Shown piece by piece: positions 26,237 through 35,740 of a stretch of 64,000 bases of DNA (position 1 is the stretch's first letter; each line of letters starts with the position of its first letter). The notes under the pieces were generated by a model that saw only the letters and a program-made list of their open reading frames with translations, was not told where the DNA came from and did no database searches. Source of the DNA: Arthrobacter sp. FB24 (GTDB lineage: Bacteria; Actinomycetota; Actinomycetes; Actinomycetales; Micrococcaceae). The stretch is taken from the NCBI RefSeq assembly GCF_000196235.1, contig NC_008541.1:2294001-2358000 (forward strand), read 5' to 3'. Both the position numbers and the translations under genes were made by a program.

Positions 26237-27208
26237 ATGCACAGTCGAACCGGGGCAGCAGCCCGGCTAGCAGCCGGACTTCCAGGAATCGCCGCGGCTT
26301 GGTGCCTGCTGCTCCTTGCGGGCGGCTGCGCCGCTCCGCCATCCCCGCCACCGGAATCCCAGGCAAGTTCGACGACGGCGGCACCACCCGCAGCCCCGGA
26401 TCCGGCCGCTTCGTCCTCCTCCCCGAATGATCCGCCCACGGCTGCACCGTTGCCCGGTCCGGTTGACGGACCTCCTGTTGCCGGCGCCCCTGTCATCCGG
26501 TGGGTCCCCATTGGACCGGCCGCACCCACCGATCCGCCCGAGGGGACGCTGTACGAGCTCCTGCGCAGCCTCGACTGCGCAGGCCTCCGCGAGTCAACGC
26601 TGAACACGGCGTTTCCTGCCGTCTGGAAGGCCGCGGAGGCCACCTGCCAGGCACTGTCCACGGACCTGCCGGCGGACTGGCAGCAGGCACAGGCTGCGTT
26701 GGCCGGGGTTCCCGGCCTGCCGCCCGAACGGTGCTGGGAAAACAAAGTCACGGAATCGCTGCAGCAGGCAGTGGAACTGCGGACCGCCAACCCGGGGGTC
26801 AAGCTCGTGGTGAACGCAGCAGGGGCAGGCGACGACTGCCCCCGTCGACTGACAGGCCTGACGGTCCTCGACGGGCCCTCTGCCGGCACAGCCCCGCCAT
26901 CCGTTTCCTCCGTCGGCGGAGCCCGGGTGCGCCTCCAGGGGTTCTTCGTGAATGTGGACAAAGTCCTGGTGGACGGCAATCCGGTTGACGTCGAAGGCCC
27001 GCAGTTCGGCCCCTTCGAGTTTTACGCGCCGCCGACCGCATCAGGCGCCACGTCCGCCACCGTGACAGTGGCTGCAACGCCCCCGGTGTCCGGTGAAGCC
27101 CTGCTCCGTTATGCTGACCCGACGCCGTCCACGCCGGCCACACCGCCCGCGTCACCGCCGGACATTTCCCCGCCGCCGTCCGGGGCGTCGGCAGGACCAA
27201 CATCATGA
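26237..27208 (+). CDS. Putative secreted Pro-rich lipoprotein of unknown function
   Basis: The 323-residue protein has a signal sequence with hydrophobic core LPGIAAAWCLLLLAGGC; Cys31 is the likely lipidation site, though the lipobox (LAGGC) is imperfect. A Pro/Ala/Ser-rich linker covers residues 33-105 and another low-complexity Pro/Thr tail covers about 293-323. The middle holds a pair of cysteines near residues 115 and 137 and others near 157 and 197. No known domain is seen. Its stop overlaps the start of a membrane protein (ATGA), indicating a functional pair. Confidence 0.65.
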   Translation: MHSRTGAAARLAAGLPGIAAAWCLLLLAGGCAAPPSPPPESQASSTTAAPPAAPDPAASSSSPNDPPTAAPLPGPVDGPPVAGAPVIRWVPIGPAAPTDPPEGTLYELLRSLDCAGLRESTLNTAFPAVWKAAEATCQALSTDLPADWQQAQAALAGVPGLPPERCWENKVTESLQQAVELRTANPGVKLVVNAAGAGDDCPRRLTGLTVLDGPSAGTAPPSVSSVGGARVRLQGFFVNVDKVLVDGNPVDVEGPQFGPFEFYAPPTASGATSATVTVAATPPVSGEALLRYADPTPSTPATPPASPPDISPPPSGASAGPTS

Positions 27209-28074
27209 GCGGCGAACCGGAGGCGGATCCCCGCTGGAAACGCGCTGTCGACATGCTGGCGGTCATCGGCCCGCCATTGACCATCGCGACTGCTTTGCTG
27301 GTTTACTTCGGCTGGGCGCGCACGGATGCCCAGGCGAAGGCCATGGGGCTGGATGTCAGCCTCTTCGGCTTCACCGTTCAGGACTTTGTCCTCAGGAGCA
27401 TCCCGTCTTTGTTCATCCCGCTGGTCTGGCTGCTGATCGTGGCTTCAGTCTGGCTTTCCGTGGACAGGTTCCTCGCCGGACGCCTCAACGCCGGCAGGCG
27501 TGCGGGCATCCGGAGGCTCGCCGCCGTGATCCTGGTTGCTGGACTGGCCTGCGCGACTGCCATGTGGATCGTGGTGATTCTCCAGCCCGAACGCACCGTG
27601 CTGTTCGTGCCGTACATCATGGCCGGCGGCGTACTCCTGTCCGCCTGGGGACTGAGCCTGTGGCGGCGGTCCGCCGAAGCACCCGGGCGCAACGTGGCCG
27701 CACTGTCCCGCGGGTCAGAAAAGACGCTCATCTTCTGCCTGGTGACGCTGCTGCTCTTCTGGGGCACTTCCGACTACGCCCAGGCGCTGGGCCGGGGACT
27801 TGCGGTCAGTTACGAGCAACGGTCCGCGCTCCTGCCCACCGCCGTTGTGTACAGCAAGGACCGGCTGGGAATCAGTGCGCCCAACGTCACCGAACAATCC
27901 AGCGGCACGGCGGAACATCCGGTGTACCAGTACAGCGGCCTGCGGCTGCTCGTGGTCAGCGGCGGCCGCGTCTTCCTGCTCAACGAGGGCTGGACGCTTC
28001 GGAGCGGCAAGGTGGTGGTGCTCCGTGATGATCCGGGCATGCGCGTGGAGTATGGGAACCCCGAGTCCAAATGA
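27205..28074 (+). CDS. Membrane protein of unknown function
   Basis: The 289-residue protein has about five hydrophobic segments (residues 20-36, 65-88, 104-125, 132-152, 174-192) and a C-terminal soluble domain of about 95 residues that should lie outside the membrane. No motif of a known family is visible. It is coupled to the lipoprotein gene by an ATGA overlap. Confidence 0.65.
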   Translation: MSGEPEADPRWKRAVDMLAVIGPPLTIATALLVYFGWARTDAQAKAMGLDVSLFGFTVQDFVLRSIPSLFIPLVWLLIVASVWLSVDRFLAGRLNAGRRAGIRRLAAVILVAGLACATAMWIVVILQPERTVLFVPYIMAGGVLLSAWGLSLWRRSAEAPGRNVAALSRGSEKTLIFCLVTLLLFWGTSDYAQALGRGLAVSYEQRSALLPTAVVYSKDRLGISAPNVTEQSSGTAEHPVYQYSGLRLLVVSGGRVFLLNEGWTLRSGKVVVLRDDPGMRVEYGNPESK

Positions 28075-28087
28075 CTAGGCTGGGGCC

Positions 28088-28630
28088 ATGTCCAGACTCC
28101 AATATTTCGTGGCCTCATCCCTCGACGGATTCATCGCCACGTCCGATGACAACCTGGCATGGCTCCTCCAGTTCGACGGGTTCGAAGGCGGCCGGGAAAG
28201 CTACGAAGCCTTTATGTCCGAGGTCGGCTGCATCGTCATGGGCGGCGACACCTACGCCTGGCTGATGGAGCACGAGCCGGACAACTGGCCCTACCCTGAC
28301 ACTCCGTGCTGGGTCTTTACCCACCACGAACACTCCGCGCCCCGGGGAGCCGATGTCACGTTCGTCCGCGGCGACGTCCAAGAATTCATGGACGATTTCA
28401 GGGCAGATGCCGGCGGCAAGAACGTCTGGCTGGTTGGCGGGGGAGAGCTGGCGGCCCAATTCGCCGATGCAGGCCTGCTGGACGAAATCATCGTGTCCAT
28501 CATCCCGGTGGTTCTCGGTGCCGGAAAGCCTGTGCTGCCCGTCAAAACAGGGCCAACCCGGCCGCTGGAGCTGGAGGCGTCCAGCACGATGGGCAGGGGA
28601 ATTGTCGAGCTGCGGTACAGGCTCGGCTGA
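28088..28630 (+). CDS. Dihydrofolate reductase-like (RibD C-terminal domain) protein
   Basis: The 180-residue protein matches the stand-alone RibD_C/DHFR-like group: QYFVASSLDGFIA at the start, GCIVMGGDTYAWL near residue 47, VWLVGGGELAAQF near 113 and IIPVVLGAGKPVLP near 137. These are NADPH-binding features; substrate is unknown. TAGGCT ends six bases before the ATG and there is no Shine-Dalgarno, so a leaderless transcript is likely. Confidence 0.85.
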   Translation: MSRLQYFVASSLDGFIATSDDNLAWLLQFDGFEGGRESYEAFMSEVGCIVMGGDTYAWLMEHEPDNWPYPDTPCWVFTHHEHSAPRGADVTFVRGDVQEFMDDFRADAGGKNVWLVGGGELAAQFADAGLLDEIIVSIIPVVLGAGKPVLPVKTGPTRPLELEASSTMGRGIVELRYRLG

Positions 28631-28648
28631 ACCGGCCCGGCTCAAGCC

Positions 28649-29113
28649 TCAGGGTGCGATGTCCCGGATCAGGTTGGTGATGCGGGCGGTGGAGAGCCTG
28701 CGGCCCTTCTCATCGGTCATCACGATCTCGTGCGTGGTCAGCGTGCGCCCCAGGTGGATCGCGATGCAGGTTCCTGTCACAGTGCCGGAGGCAATGGCGC
28801 GGTGATGGGTTGCCCCCACCTCAATGCCCACCGCCTGCCGTCCCGGGCCGGCGTGCATGCCTGCAGCGAATGAGCCGAGCGTCTCGGCCAGCACCACGTG
28901 GGCGCCGCCGTGCAGGATCCCGGCCACCTGCGTGTTGCCTTCCACCGGCATGGTTGCCACGGTGCGTTCGGGGCTCATTTCGAGGAAGTGGATGCCCATC
29001 TTCACCACCAGCGCACCGACGCCGTATTCGCCCAGCCACTCATGCATTTCCTTCGGGATTCCGGCGGCTGCCAGTTCGTCAGCGAACGGCCCGGGCGTGA
29101 AATTGTCCATCAT
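28649..29113 (-). CDS. PaaI-type hotdog-fold thioesterase
   Basis: The 154-residue protein (153 if the second of two adjacent ATGs is used) has the hotdog thioesterase motif ILHGGAHVVLAETLGSFAA near residue 64 and the terminal strand HEIVMTDEKGRRLSTARI. It should hydrolyse an acyl- or aryl-CoA. No phenylacetate genes are near, so the substrate is open. It is divergent from polA with only 19 bp between start codons. Confidence 0.88.
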   Translation of the reverse strand: MMDNFTPGPFADELAAAGIPKEMHEWLGEYGVGALVVKMGIHFLEMSPERTVATMPVEGNTQVAGILHGGAHVVLAETLGSFAAGMHAGPGRQAVGIEVGATHHRAIASGTVTGTCIAIHLGRTLTTHEIVMTDEKGRRLSTARITNLIRDIAP

Positions 29114-29119
29114 GGGAAC

Positions 29120-29125
29120 TAGGCT
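29120..29125 (+). promoter_or_regulatory. -10 element of polA (leaderless)
   Basis: TAGGCT ends seven bases before the polA GTG. GTGAAA, 17 bp upstream, is a possible -35. Confidence 0.5.
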
Positions 29126-29132
29126 GGCACCT

Positions 29133-31979
29133 GTGAGCGAAACTACCAAACCGGCCCTTGCCCCCCTTTCGGCAGACACTGCTGCAGACATCCTCCCGGC
29201 AGCTGAGGCCGAATCAGCGACTGCGGCCAAACCCGCCCGGAAAACCACACGCACCGCGGAGCCGGTTTCCGCCACCGAGGCCCCCGTGATTCCCATCACC
29301 GACCAGCCGCGCCTCCTGGTGCTGGACGGGCACTCGATGGCCTTCCGGGCGTTCTTCGCGCTGCCCGCGGACAAGTTTTCCACCGCCGCGGGGCAGCACA
29401 CCAACGCGATCCACGGTTTCACGTCCATGCTCATCAACCTGATCAAGGAACAGAAGCCCACGCACGTAGCTGTGGCGTTCGACGTCTCTGACGAGACCAC
29501 CCACCGGAAGGCCGAGTACAGCGAGTACAAGGGCGGCCGCAACGAAACTCCCCGTGAGATGAGCGGCCAGATCGACCTTATTGACAAGGTCATGGGCGCG
29601 TGGGGCATCAAGACCATCAAGATGCCCGGCTACGAAGCGGATGACGTCCTGGCTACGCTCGCCGCCATGGGGGAAAAGGCAGGCTACGAAGTGCTGCTGG
29701 TGACGGGCGACCGCGACGCCTTCCAGCTGATTACGGACAACGTCTTTGTGCTCTACCCCAGGAAGGGCGTCAGCGACATTCCCCGCCTGGATGCCCCCGC
29801 CATCCAGGAAAAGTACTTTGTCAGCCCCGCCCAGTATTCGGACCTGGCCGCCCTGGTGGGCGAGTCTGCGGACAACCTTCCCGGCGTGCCCGGCGTTGGT
29901 CCCAAGACGGCCGCCAAGTGGATCAACCTCTACGGCGGCCTGGAAGGCGTGCTGGAACACCTCGACAAGATCGGCGGCAAGGTGGGCGACTCCCTCCGCG
30001 AAAACGTGGACGCCGTGAAGCGGAACCGCCGGTTGAACAGGCTCCACACCGACCTCGAGCTTCCCGTGACCCTGGACGACCTCGCCGACCCCCGGCCGGA
30101 CCAGGCGGCGCTGGAACAGCTGTTCGACGAGCTGGAGTTTAAGACCATCCGCACCCGGCTCTTTGCCCTCTACGGCGCCGAAGAGGTGGACCTCGCCGAG
30201 CGTGAGAGCCTCGACATCCCGGATTACAGCACGCCCGCCGGAGCAGCCGAGCTGAGCGCATTCCTGGCTGCGGGCGCCGGTCAGCGGTCCGCCGTCGCCG
30301 TCGACCTTGTTCCCGGACGCATCGGCGAGGATGCCGCCGCGCTGGCAATCGTCCGGGACGGAGCCGCGGTATACATCGACCTTTCCGGCCAGGATGCCGA
30401 GGCCGAAAACGTCCTGGCGGCCTGGCTGCGCGACCCGGAAGCGCCCAAGGTCATGCACGGCTTCAAGGCCGCCCTCAAGGCCCTGAGCGCCCGCGGACTG
30501 GAACTGGAAGGCGTCGTCGACGATACGTCGATTTCCGGTTACCTCATCCAGCCCGACCGCCGCACTTACGAGCTCGCGGAGCTGGCGCAGCACCACCTCA
30601 ACATCGAAATCTCCACCGCCGTGGCGAAGGCCGGGCAGCTGGAATTGTCGTTCGACGGCGATGACTCCGCCGCCGCCGGTGAACTCGTCCACGCTGCCGC
30701 CGTCGTCCACGCCCTCAGCCGCTACTTCGAGGCGGAACTGAAGGAGCGCAAGGCCGAGGAGCTGCTGTCCACGCTGGAACTTCCGGTGAGCCAGGTACTG
30801 GCGGATATGGAACTCGCCGGAATCGCCATCGACATGCAGCGGATGGATGAGCAGCTGGCCGACCTTGCCAAGGTGATCGACAACGCCCAGGAACTTGCCT
30901 TCGCCGCCATCGGACACGAGGTCAACCTCGGATCACCCAAACAGCTGCAGACCGTGCTGTTCGACGAACTCCAGCTGCCCAAGACCAAGAAGATCAAGTC
31001 CGGTTACACCACCGACGCCGCATCGCTCAAGAACCTCCTGGAAAAGACCGGGCACGAATTCCTGGTCCAGCTGATGGCGCACCGGGAATCCTCGAAACTC
31101 CGCCAGATGCTGGAGTCGCTGAAGAAGTCCGTCGCCGAGGACGGCCGCATCCACACCACCTATGCGCAAAATGTCGCAGCCACCGGCCGTATCTCGTCCA
31201 ACAACCCCAACCTGCAGAACATCCCCATCCGGAGCGAAGAGGGCCGGCGCGTCCGTGGCATCTTCGTGGTCAGCGAGGGCTATGAATGCCTCCTTTCCGC
31301 GGACTATTCGCAGATCGAGATGCGGATCATGGCCCACCTCTCGGGGGACGCCGGCCTGATCCAGGCCTACCGGGACGGCGAAGACCTTCACCGGTTTGTG
31401 GGATCGAACATCTTCCACGTGCCCACCGACCAGGTCACAAGTGCCATGCGGTCCAAGGTCAAGGCGATGTCCTACGGCCTGGCCTACGGCCTGACCTCGT
31501 TCGGACTGTCCAAGCAGCTGGAAATTTCTGTTGACGAGGCCCGGACATTGATGAAGGAATACTTCGACCGCTTCGGAGCCGTGCGCGACTACCTCCGCGG
31601 CGTGGTGGACCAGGCCCGGATCGACGGCTTCACGGCCACCATCGAGGGGCGCCGCCGTTACCTGCCGGACCTCACCAGCACGGACCGCCAGCTGCGCGAG
31701 AACGCGGAACGCATTGCGCTCAACTCACCCATCCAGGGTTCCGCGGCGGACATCATCAAACGGGCCATGCTGGGCGTGCATGCTGAATTGAAGGCCCAGG
31801 GCCTCAAATCACGGATGCTCCTGCAGGTCCATGACGAACTGGTGCTTGAAGTTGCCGCCGGTGAACGGGAAGCGGTGGAAAAGCTGGTGACGGAGCAGAT
31901 GGGCTCCGCCGCGGACCTCAGCGTGCCGCTGGACGTCCAGATCGGCGTCGGGCCCAGCTGGTACGACGCCGGTCACTAA
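29133..31979 (+). CDS. polA: DNA polymerase I
   Basis: From the GTG at 29133 the product is 948 residues. After an Ala/Thr-rich N-terminus (about 55 residues) it has the 5' nuclease domain (LLVLDGHSMAFRAFFALP, GYEADDVLAT, VTGDRDAFQL, GVPGVGPKTAAKW), a degenerate 3'-5' exonuclease domain and the polymerase domain with motif A DYSQIEMR near residue 724, motif B KVKAMSYGLAYG near 775 and motif C VHDELV near 900. The exonuclease motif that carries DTE in E. coli reads AVDLVPG here, so proofreading is probably absent, as in other actinobacterial PolA. An in-frame ATG at 29112 is less likely because the promoter element lies between. Confidence 0.95.
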   Translation: MSETTKPALAPLSADTAADILPAAEAESATAAKPARKTTRTAEPVSATEAPVIPITDQPRLLVLDGHSMAFRAFFALPADKFSTAAGQHTNAIHGFTSMLINLIKEQKPTHVAVAFDVSDETTHRKAEYSEYKGGRNETPREMSGQIDLIDKVMGAWGIKTIKMPGYEADDVLATLAAMGEKAGYEVLLVTGDRDAFQLITDNVFVLYPRKGVSDIPRLDAPAIQEKYFVSPAQYSDLAALVGESADNLPGVPGVGPKTAAKWINLYGGLEGVLEHLDKIGGKVGDSLRENVDAVKRNRRLNRLHTDLELPVTLDDLADPRPDQAALEQLFDELEFKTIRTRLFALYGAEEVDLAERESLDIPDYSTPAGAAELSAFLAAGAGQRSAVAVDLVPGRIGEDAAALAIVRDGAAVYIDLSGQDAEAENVLAAWLRDPEAPKVMHGFKAALKALSARGLELEGVVDDTSISGYLIQPDRRTYELAELAQHHLNIEISTAVAKAGQLELSFDGDDSAAAGELVHAAAVVHALSRYFEAELKERKAEELLSTLELPVSQVLADMELAGIAIDMQRMDEQLADLAKVIDNAQELAFAAIGHEVNLGSPKQLQTVLFDELQLPKTKKIKSGYTTDAASLKNLLEKTGHEFLVQLMAHRESSKLRQMLESLKKSVAEDGRIHTTYAQNVAATGRISSNNPNLQNIPIRSEEGRRVRGIFVVSEGYECLLSADYSQIEMRIMAHLSGDAGLIQAYRDGEDLHRFVGSNIFHVPTDQVTSAMRSKVKAMSYGLAYGLTSFGLSKQLEISVDEARTLMKEYFDRFGAVRDYLRGVVDQARIDGFTATIEGRRRYLPDLTSTDRQLRENAERIALNSPIQGSAADIIKRAMLGVHAELKAQGLKSRMLLQVHDELVLEVAAGEREAVEKLVTEQMGSAADLSVPLDVQIGVGPSWYDAGH

Positions 31980-31991
31980 GCAGTCTCAAGG

Positions 31992-32024
31992 CATGCAGGA
32001 CGCCTTGCGCGGGCGTCCTGCATG
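31992..32024. terminator. Hairpin terminator after polA
   Basis: A perfect 13-bp stem, CATGCAGGACGCC with its complement, around a seven-base loop. There is no T-tract. Confidence 0.7.
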
Positions 32025-32056
32025 GGTCATTCATTCGGTTCAAGGGGGAGCATTAC

Positions 32057-33346
32057 GTGGCAGACAAGTATGAGATCCGGCGGTTCGGGGCGGCAGAGAA
32101 GGGTGCGCCCGGCTACGAAGAGGGAACCGACTGGATCCAGGCCGTGGGCTTCGGATTCCACGACACCCGCAGGAGCGATGAATTCGTGGACAAGATCATG
32201 TCCATGTACCGCTCGGACGGACGCGTGCTGACCGGCGTCTACCAGACGGGGGAGGTCGCACCGCATGCTTTGGGCGCCGGCATTCCGGTGGCAACCTTCG
32301 GGACACTCCGCAGGGACCTGAACGTCGGCTACGGACGCCAGCTGCTGACGCATATGGTGACGGCGGTGACTGTGCGGGGAACGCACCGCCGCCAGGGGCT
32401 GCTGCGGCGGATGATGACCGAGGACCTGACCGCGGCGAAGGGCGACGGCCTGGCCATGGCCGCCCTGACCGCCTCGGAGGGTTCCATCTACGGCAGGTTC
32501 GGCTACGGTGTTGCCACCTTTGAACGCAGCATCAAGGTGGATACCGGACCACGGTTCGGGCTCCGTCACCAGCCCTCCGGCGCGGTGGAGATCGCGGACC
32601 GGAAGGTGCTGCTCGACCTGGCCCCTGAAGTGTTTGAGCGGGTGCACCGGCACACCCCGGGTTCCATCGTCCGCCAGGACGCCTATCGGCAGAACGTATC
32701 CGGAACGGTGGGCCGTGACGGCAACGAAGATGAAGCCATCAAGTGTGCGCTGCACTACGACGCCGCTGGAGCAGTGGACGGCTACGTCTCGTACAAGTTC
32801 GCCGGCTGGGACACCAAGCCCTACACGGTGGAAGTGGTGGACCTGGTGGCAGGAACGGATGCCGCGTACCTGGAGCTCTGGCAGTTCCTGGGCAGCATCG
32901 ACCTGATCCAGCGGGTCAGCTGGGCGGACGCACCGGTGGATGATCCGCTGGTGTGGGCCCTCTCGGACCCGCGCTGTGTTGAGGCCTCCGACCACCGGGA
33001 CATGCTCTGGCTGCGGATACTGGACGCCGGCAAGGCATTGGGCGCCCGCCGCTACTCCGCTGACGGCCGGCTGGTGCTCGCTGTTGAAGATGCCATGGGA
33101 TTCGCCGGCGGCACGTTCATCCTGGACGTCAGCGGCGGCGAGGCCAGTGTCTCGGCGGCGCCGGCAGATGTCCTGCCGGAGCTGTCGATGGACGTGGCCG
33201 ACCTCGCCTCCATCTACCTCGGTGCTGTGTGTCCGGTGACCTTGAAGGCGGCGGGACGGATCCGGGAACACGCGCCCGGCGCCGCCGTCCGGGCGCGGCT
33301 GATGTTCGCCGTCGAACGGGCGCCGCACTGCCTGACGCATTTCTAA
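32057..33346 (+). CDS. Eis-family GNAT N-acetyltransferase
   Basis: The 429-residue protein has the Eis architecture: an N-terminal GNAT domain with acetyl-CoA-binding VTVRGTHRRQGLLRRMM near residue 104, a second GNAT-like domain, and a C-terminal SCP2-like domain. It ends in ...HF; in Eis enzymes the terminal Phe carboxylate acts in catalysis. Eis acetylates amines, including aminoglycosides in mycobacteria; the natural substrate here is unknown. The GTG start follows GGGGAG. Confidence 0.88.
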   Translation: MADKYEIRRFGAAEKGAPGYEEGTDWIQAVGFGFHDTRRSDEFVDKIMSMYRSDGRVLTGVYQTGEVAPHALGAGIPVATFGTLRRDLNVGYGRQLLTHMVTAVTVRGTHRRQGLLRRMMTEDLTAAKGDGLAMAALTASEGSIYGRFGYGVATFERSIKVDTGPRFGLRHQPSGAVEIADRKVLLDLAPEVFERVHRHTPGSIVRQDAYRQNVSGTVGRDGNEDEAIKCALHYDAAGAVDGYVSYKFAGWDTKPYTVEVVDLVAGTDAAYLELWQFLGSIDLIQRVSWADAPVDDPLVWALSDPRCVEASDHRDMLWLRILDAGKALGARRYSADGRLVLAVEDAMGFAGGTFILDVSGGEASVSAAPADVLPELSMDVADLASIYLGAVCPVTLKAAGRIREHAPGAAVRARLMFAVERAPHCLTHF

Positions 33347-33384
33347 GCCGATACCGGCCGGCCCCCCGCGGCACGAGCGACGTG

Positions 33385-33414
33385 AAAGCGGCCGGCGACC
33401 ATGCCGGCCGCTTT
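33385..33414 (+). terminator. Terminator after the Eis-family gene
   Basis: AAAGCGGCCGGC, six-base loop, and exact complement ending in TTT. Its last two bases are part of the rpsA -35 box. Confidence 0.82.
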
Positions 33415-33442
33415 GACCGGTGTTGGCCGCGGCGACTAGAAT
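33413..33442 (+). promoter_or_regulatory. rpsA promoter
   Basis: TTGACC, 18-nt spacer, TAGAAT (33437-33442). A second TAGAAT lies at 33471-33476. The leader before the rpsA ATG is therefore about 115-145 nt. Confidence 0.7.
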
Positions 33443-33595
33443 AAACGGGCGTGTACTACGTGCACGTGTCTAGAATCCACAAATCAGGATGAACCTGGCA
33501 GACCTATGTGGTCGGCCATCACCCGCGCCCCCGTCCATACGGGTGTGCGGCGGTCCGCCTGACCGACTAACTATCCACAACGGAGCCCCTACTAC

Positions 33596-35071
33596 ATGAC
33601 CATCACCTCCACCGAGAAGCCCGGTACCCCCGTAGTCGCGATTAACGACATCGGTACCGCTGAGGACTTCCTCGCAGCAGTCGACGCCACCATCAAGTAC
33701 TTCAACGACGGAGACCTCGTCGAAGGTACCGTCGTCAAGGTCGACCGCGACGAAGTTCTGCTCGACATCGGTTACAAGACCGAAGGTGTCATCCCCTCCC
33801 GCGAGCTGTCCATCAAGCACGACGTTGATCCCGGAGACGTCGTCTCCGTCGGCGATCAGGTCGAAGCCCTGGTGCTCACCAAGGAAGACAAAGAAGGCCG
33901 CCTGATCCTCTCCAAGAAGCGTGCTCAGTACGAGCGCGCCTGGGGCGACATCGAGAAGGTCAAGGAAGAAGACGGTGTCGTCACCGGTACCGTCATCGAG
34001 GTTGTCAAGGGTGGTCTTATCCTCGACATCGGTCTGCGCGGCTTCCTGCCCGCATCCCTCGTCGAGATGCGCCGTGTGCGCGACCTTGCTCCGTACATCG
34101 GTCAGCAGATCGAAGCCAAGATCATCGAGCTGGACAAGAACCGCAACAACGTTGTGCTGTCCCGCCGTGCATGGCTCGAGCAGACCCAGTCCGAGGTCCG
34201 CTCCACGTTCCTCAACAAGCTGGAAAAGGGCCAGGTTCGTCCGGGCGTCGTTTCCTCCATCGTCAACTTCGGTGCCTTCGTGGACCTGGGCGGCGTAGAC
34301 GGCCTGGTTCACGTTTCCGAGCTGTCCTGGAAGCACATCGACCACCCGTCCGAGGTTGTCGAAGTTGGCCAGGAAGTCACTGTCGAGGTTCTCGAGGTCG
34401 ACCTGGACCGCGAGCGCGTTTCCCTGTCGCTCAAGGCTACGCAGGAAGATCCGTGGCAGACCTTCGCCCGCACCCACGCCCTCGGCCAGGTTGTTCCGGG
34501 TAAGGTCACCAAGCTCGTTCCGTTCGGTGCGTTCGTTCGCGTCGAAGACGGCATCGAAGGCCTCGTTCACATCTCCGAGCTGGCAGTCCGCCACGTGGAG
34601 CTGGCAGAGCAGGTTGTCTCCGTTGGTGACGAGCTGTTCGTCAAGGTCATCGACATCGACCTTGAGCGCCGCCGCATCTCCCTCTCCCTCAAGCAGGCTA
34701 ACGAGGGCGTTGACGCCGACAGCACCGAATTCGATCCCGCTCTCTACGGCATGGCCGCTGAGTACGACGAAGAGGGCAACTACAAGTACCCGGAGGGCTT
34801 CGACCCGGAGTCCAACGAGTGGCTTGAAGGCTACGAGAACCAGCGCGCAGCCTGGGAGCAGCAGTACGCTGACGCCCAGACCCGCTGGGAAGCACACAAG
34901 AAGCAGGTTGCCCAGCACGCTGCCGACGACGCTGCAGCTGCAACGTCCGGTGACAGCGATTCCGGCACCACCAGCTACTCCTCCGAGCCGGCTGCAGCCG
35001 AGACCGGTGCAGGCACGCTTGCTTCGGACGAGGCTCTTGCAGCACTGCGCGAGAAGCTGACCGGCAACTAA
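33596..35071 (+). CDS. rpsA: 30S ribosomal protein S1
   Basis: The 491-residue protein holds four S1 RNA-binding domains at roughly residues 38-107, 125-191, 212-280 and 297-366 (for example GDLVEGTVVKVDRDEVLLDIG, GQVRPGVVSSIVNFGAFVDLGG, GQVVPGKVTKLVPFGAFVRVEDG). The acidic, Ala-rich tail follows. Four domains is the usual actinobacterial form. Codon choice differs from the neighbours, with more GGT, CGT and GTT, as expected of a highly expressed gene. The ATG has only a distant GGAG. Confidence 0.96.
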   Translation: MTITSTEKPGTPVVAINDIGTAEDFLAAVDATIKYFNDGDLVEGTVVKVDRDEVLLDIGYKTEGVIPSRELSIKHDVDPGDVVSVGDQVEALVLTKEDKEGRLILSKKRAQYERAWGDIEKVKEEDGVVTGTVIEVVKGGLILDIGLRGFLPASLVEMRRVRDLAPYIGQQIEAKIIELDKNRNNVVLSRRAWLEQTQSEVRSTFLNKLEKGQVRPGVVSSIVNFGAFVDLGGVDGLVHVSELSWKHIDHPSEVVEVGQEVTVEVLEVDLDRERVSLSLKATQEDPWQTFARTHALGQVVPGKVTKLVPFGAFVRVEDGIEGLVHISELAVRHVELAEQVVSVGDELFVKVIDIDLERRRISLSLKQANEGVDADSTEFDPALYGMAAEYDEEGNYKYPEGFDPESNEWLEGYENQRAAWEQQYADAQTRWEAHKKQVAQHAADDAAAATSGDSDSGTTSYSSEPAAAETGAGTLASDEALAALREKLTGN

Positions 35072-35126
35072 TTTCCCGGTTCTCTTCCGGACCTGATTCC
35101 GGAGGGCCCAGGCAGTTAGCACGCTG

Positions 35127-35163
35127 AAGGTGGCCGTCCCCGAAAGGGGGCGGCCACCTTTTT
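35127..35163 (+). terminator. Intrinsic terminator after rpsA
   Basis: AAGGTGGCCGTCCCC pairs with GGGGGCGGCCACCTT around a GAAA tetraloop, followed by TTT (a TTTTT run in total). It also separates rpsA from the convergent DUF1810 gene. Confidence 0.93.
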
Positions 35164-35183
35164 GTTTATCCCGGCACCTCTAT

Positions 35184-35612
35184 TTAGCCCAGCAACCGGT
35201 CGGTCGCAGGGTCCGGGGTTCCGTCGAAGTAGCGGTCCAGAACTTCCTGGAAGACCGGCTCTGCGGGGTCTGCGCGCAGGAAGAGGGTCATGGAGGACTG
35301 CAGCTTCCGCGCGTCGATCCCGCCGAAGATCCGGACAGCACTGACCCCGGTGTGGGCAGCAACGGCCCGGGCGCACTCAAGCAGCCGCGGACCGAGTACG
35401 GGGTGGCCCAGATAGGCCCTGGCCTCGGCCAGGGACGTGATCGCGTACCTCCGGGAGGTGGGGGTCTGCCCAAGGCCGGCGACCTGAGGGAAGATGAACC
35501 ACATCCAGTGGCTTTCCTTGGACCCGTCGGCTAGCTCTCCAAGGGCCCTGTGATAGGTTCCGTTGGCGTCCTGGGCCTGCACGAACCGTTCCAGGTTGAA
35601 GGGATCTTCCAC
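35184..35612 (-). CDS. DUF1810-family protein
   Basis: The 142-residue protein has the family features FVQAQDANGTYHRALGEL, HWMWFIFPQVAGLG near residue 35, and a YLGHPVLGPRL segment near 67. Function is not established. The start is GTG, six bases after GGGAGG. Confidence 0.88.
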   Translation of the reverse strand: MEDPFNLERFVQAQDANGTYHRALGELADGSKESHWMWFIFPQVAGLGQTPTSRRYAITSLAEARAYLGHPVLGPRLLECARAVAAHTGVSAVRIFGGIDARKLQSSMTLFLRADPAEPVFQEVLDRYFDGTPDPATDRLLG

Positions 35613-35740
35613 GGGTTGCCTCCCTAACTCAGTTGGGCACTATCAGTCCATCCAACCACCTGCCCGTGCTGGAAACGCCAGCCGGCGCCGGGACATGTTC
35701 GTGTACTCACGCCTCAGGGATACCCCCGAGAAGGACCGGG

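Noticed and set aside
33470..35122. A long open frame antisense to rpsA (about 550 codons)
   Set aside because: It is the codon shadow of a strongly biased GC-rich gene; the translation is low-complexity Asp/Val/Leu and the sense strand is unambiguous S1.
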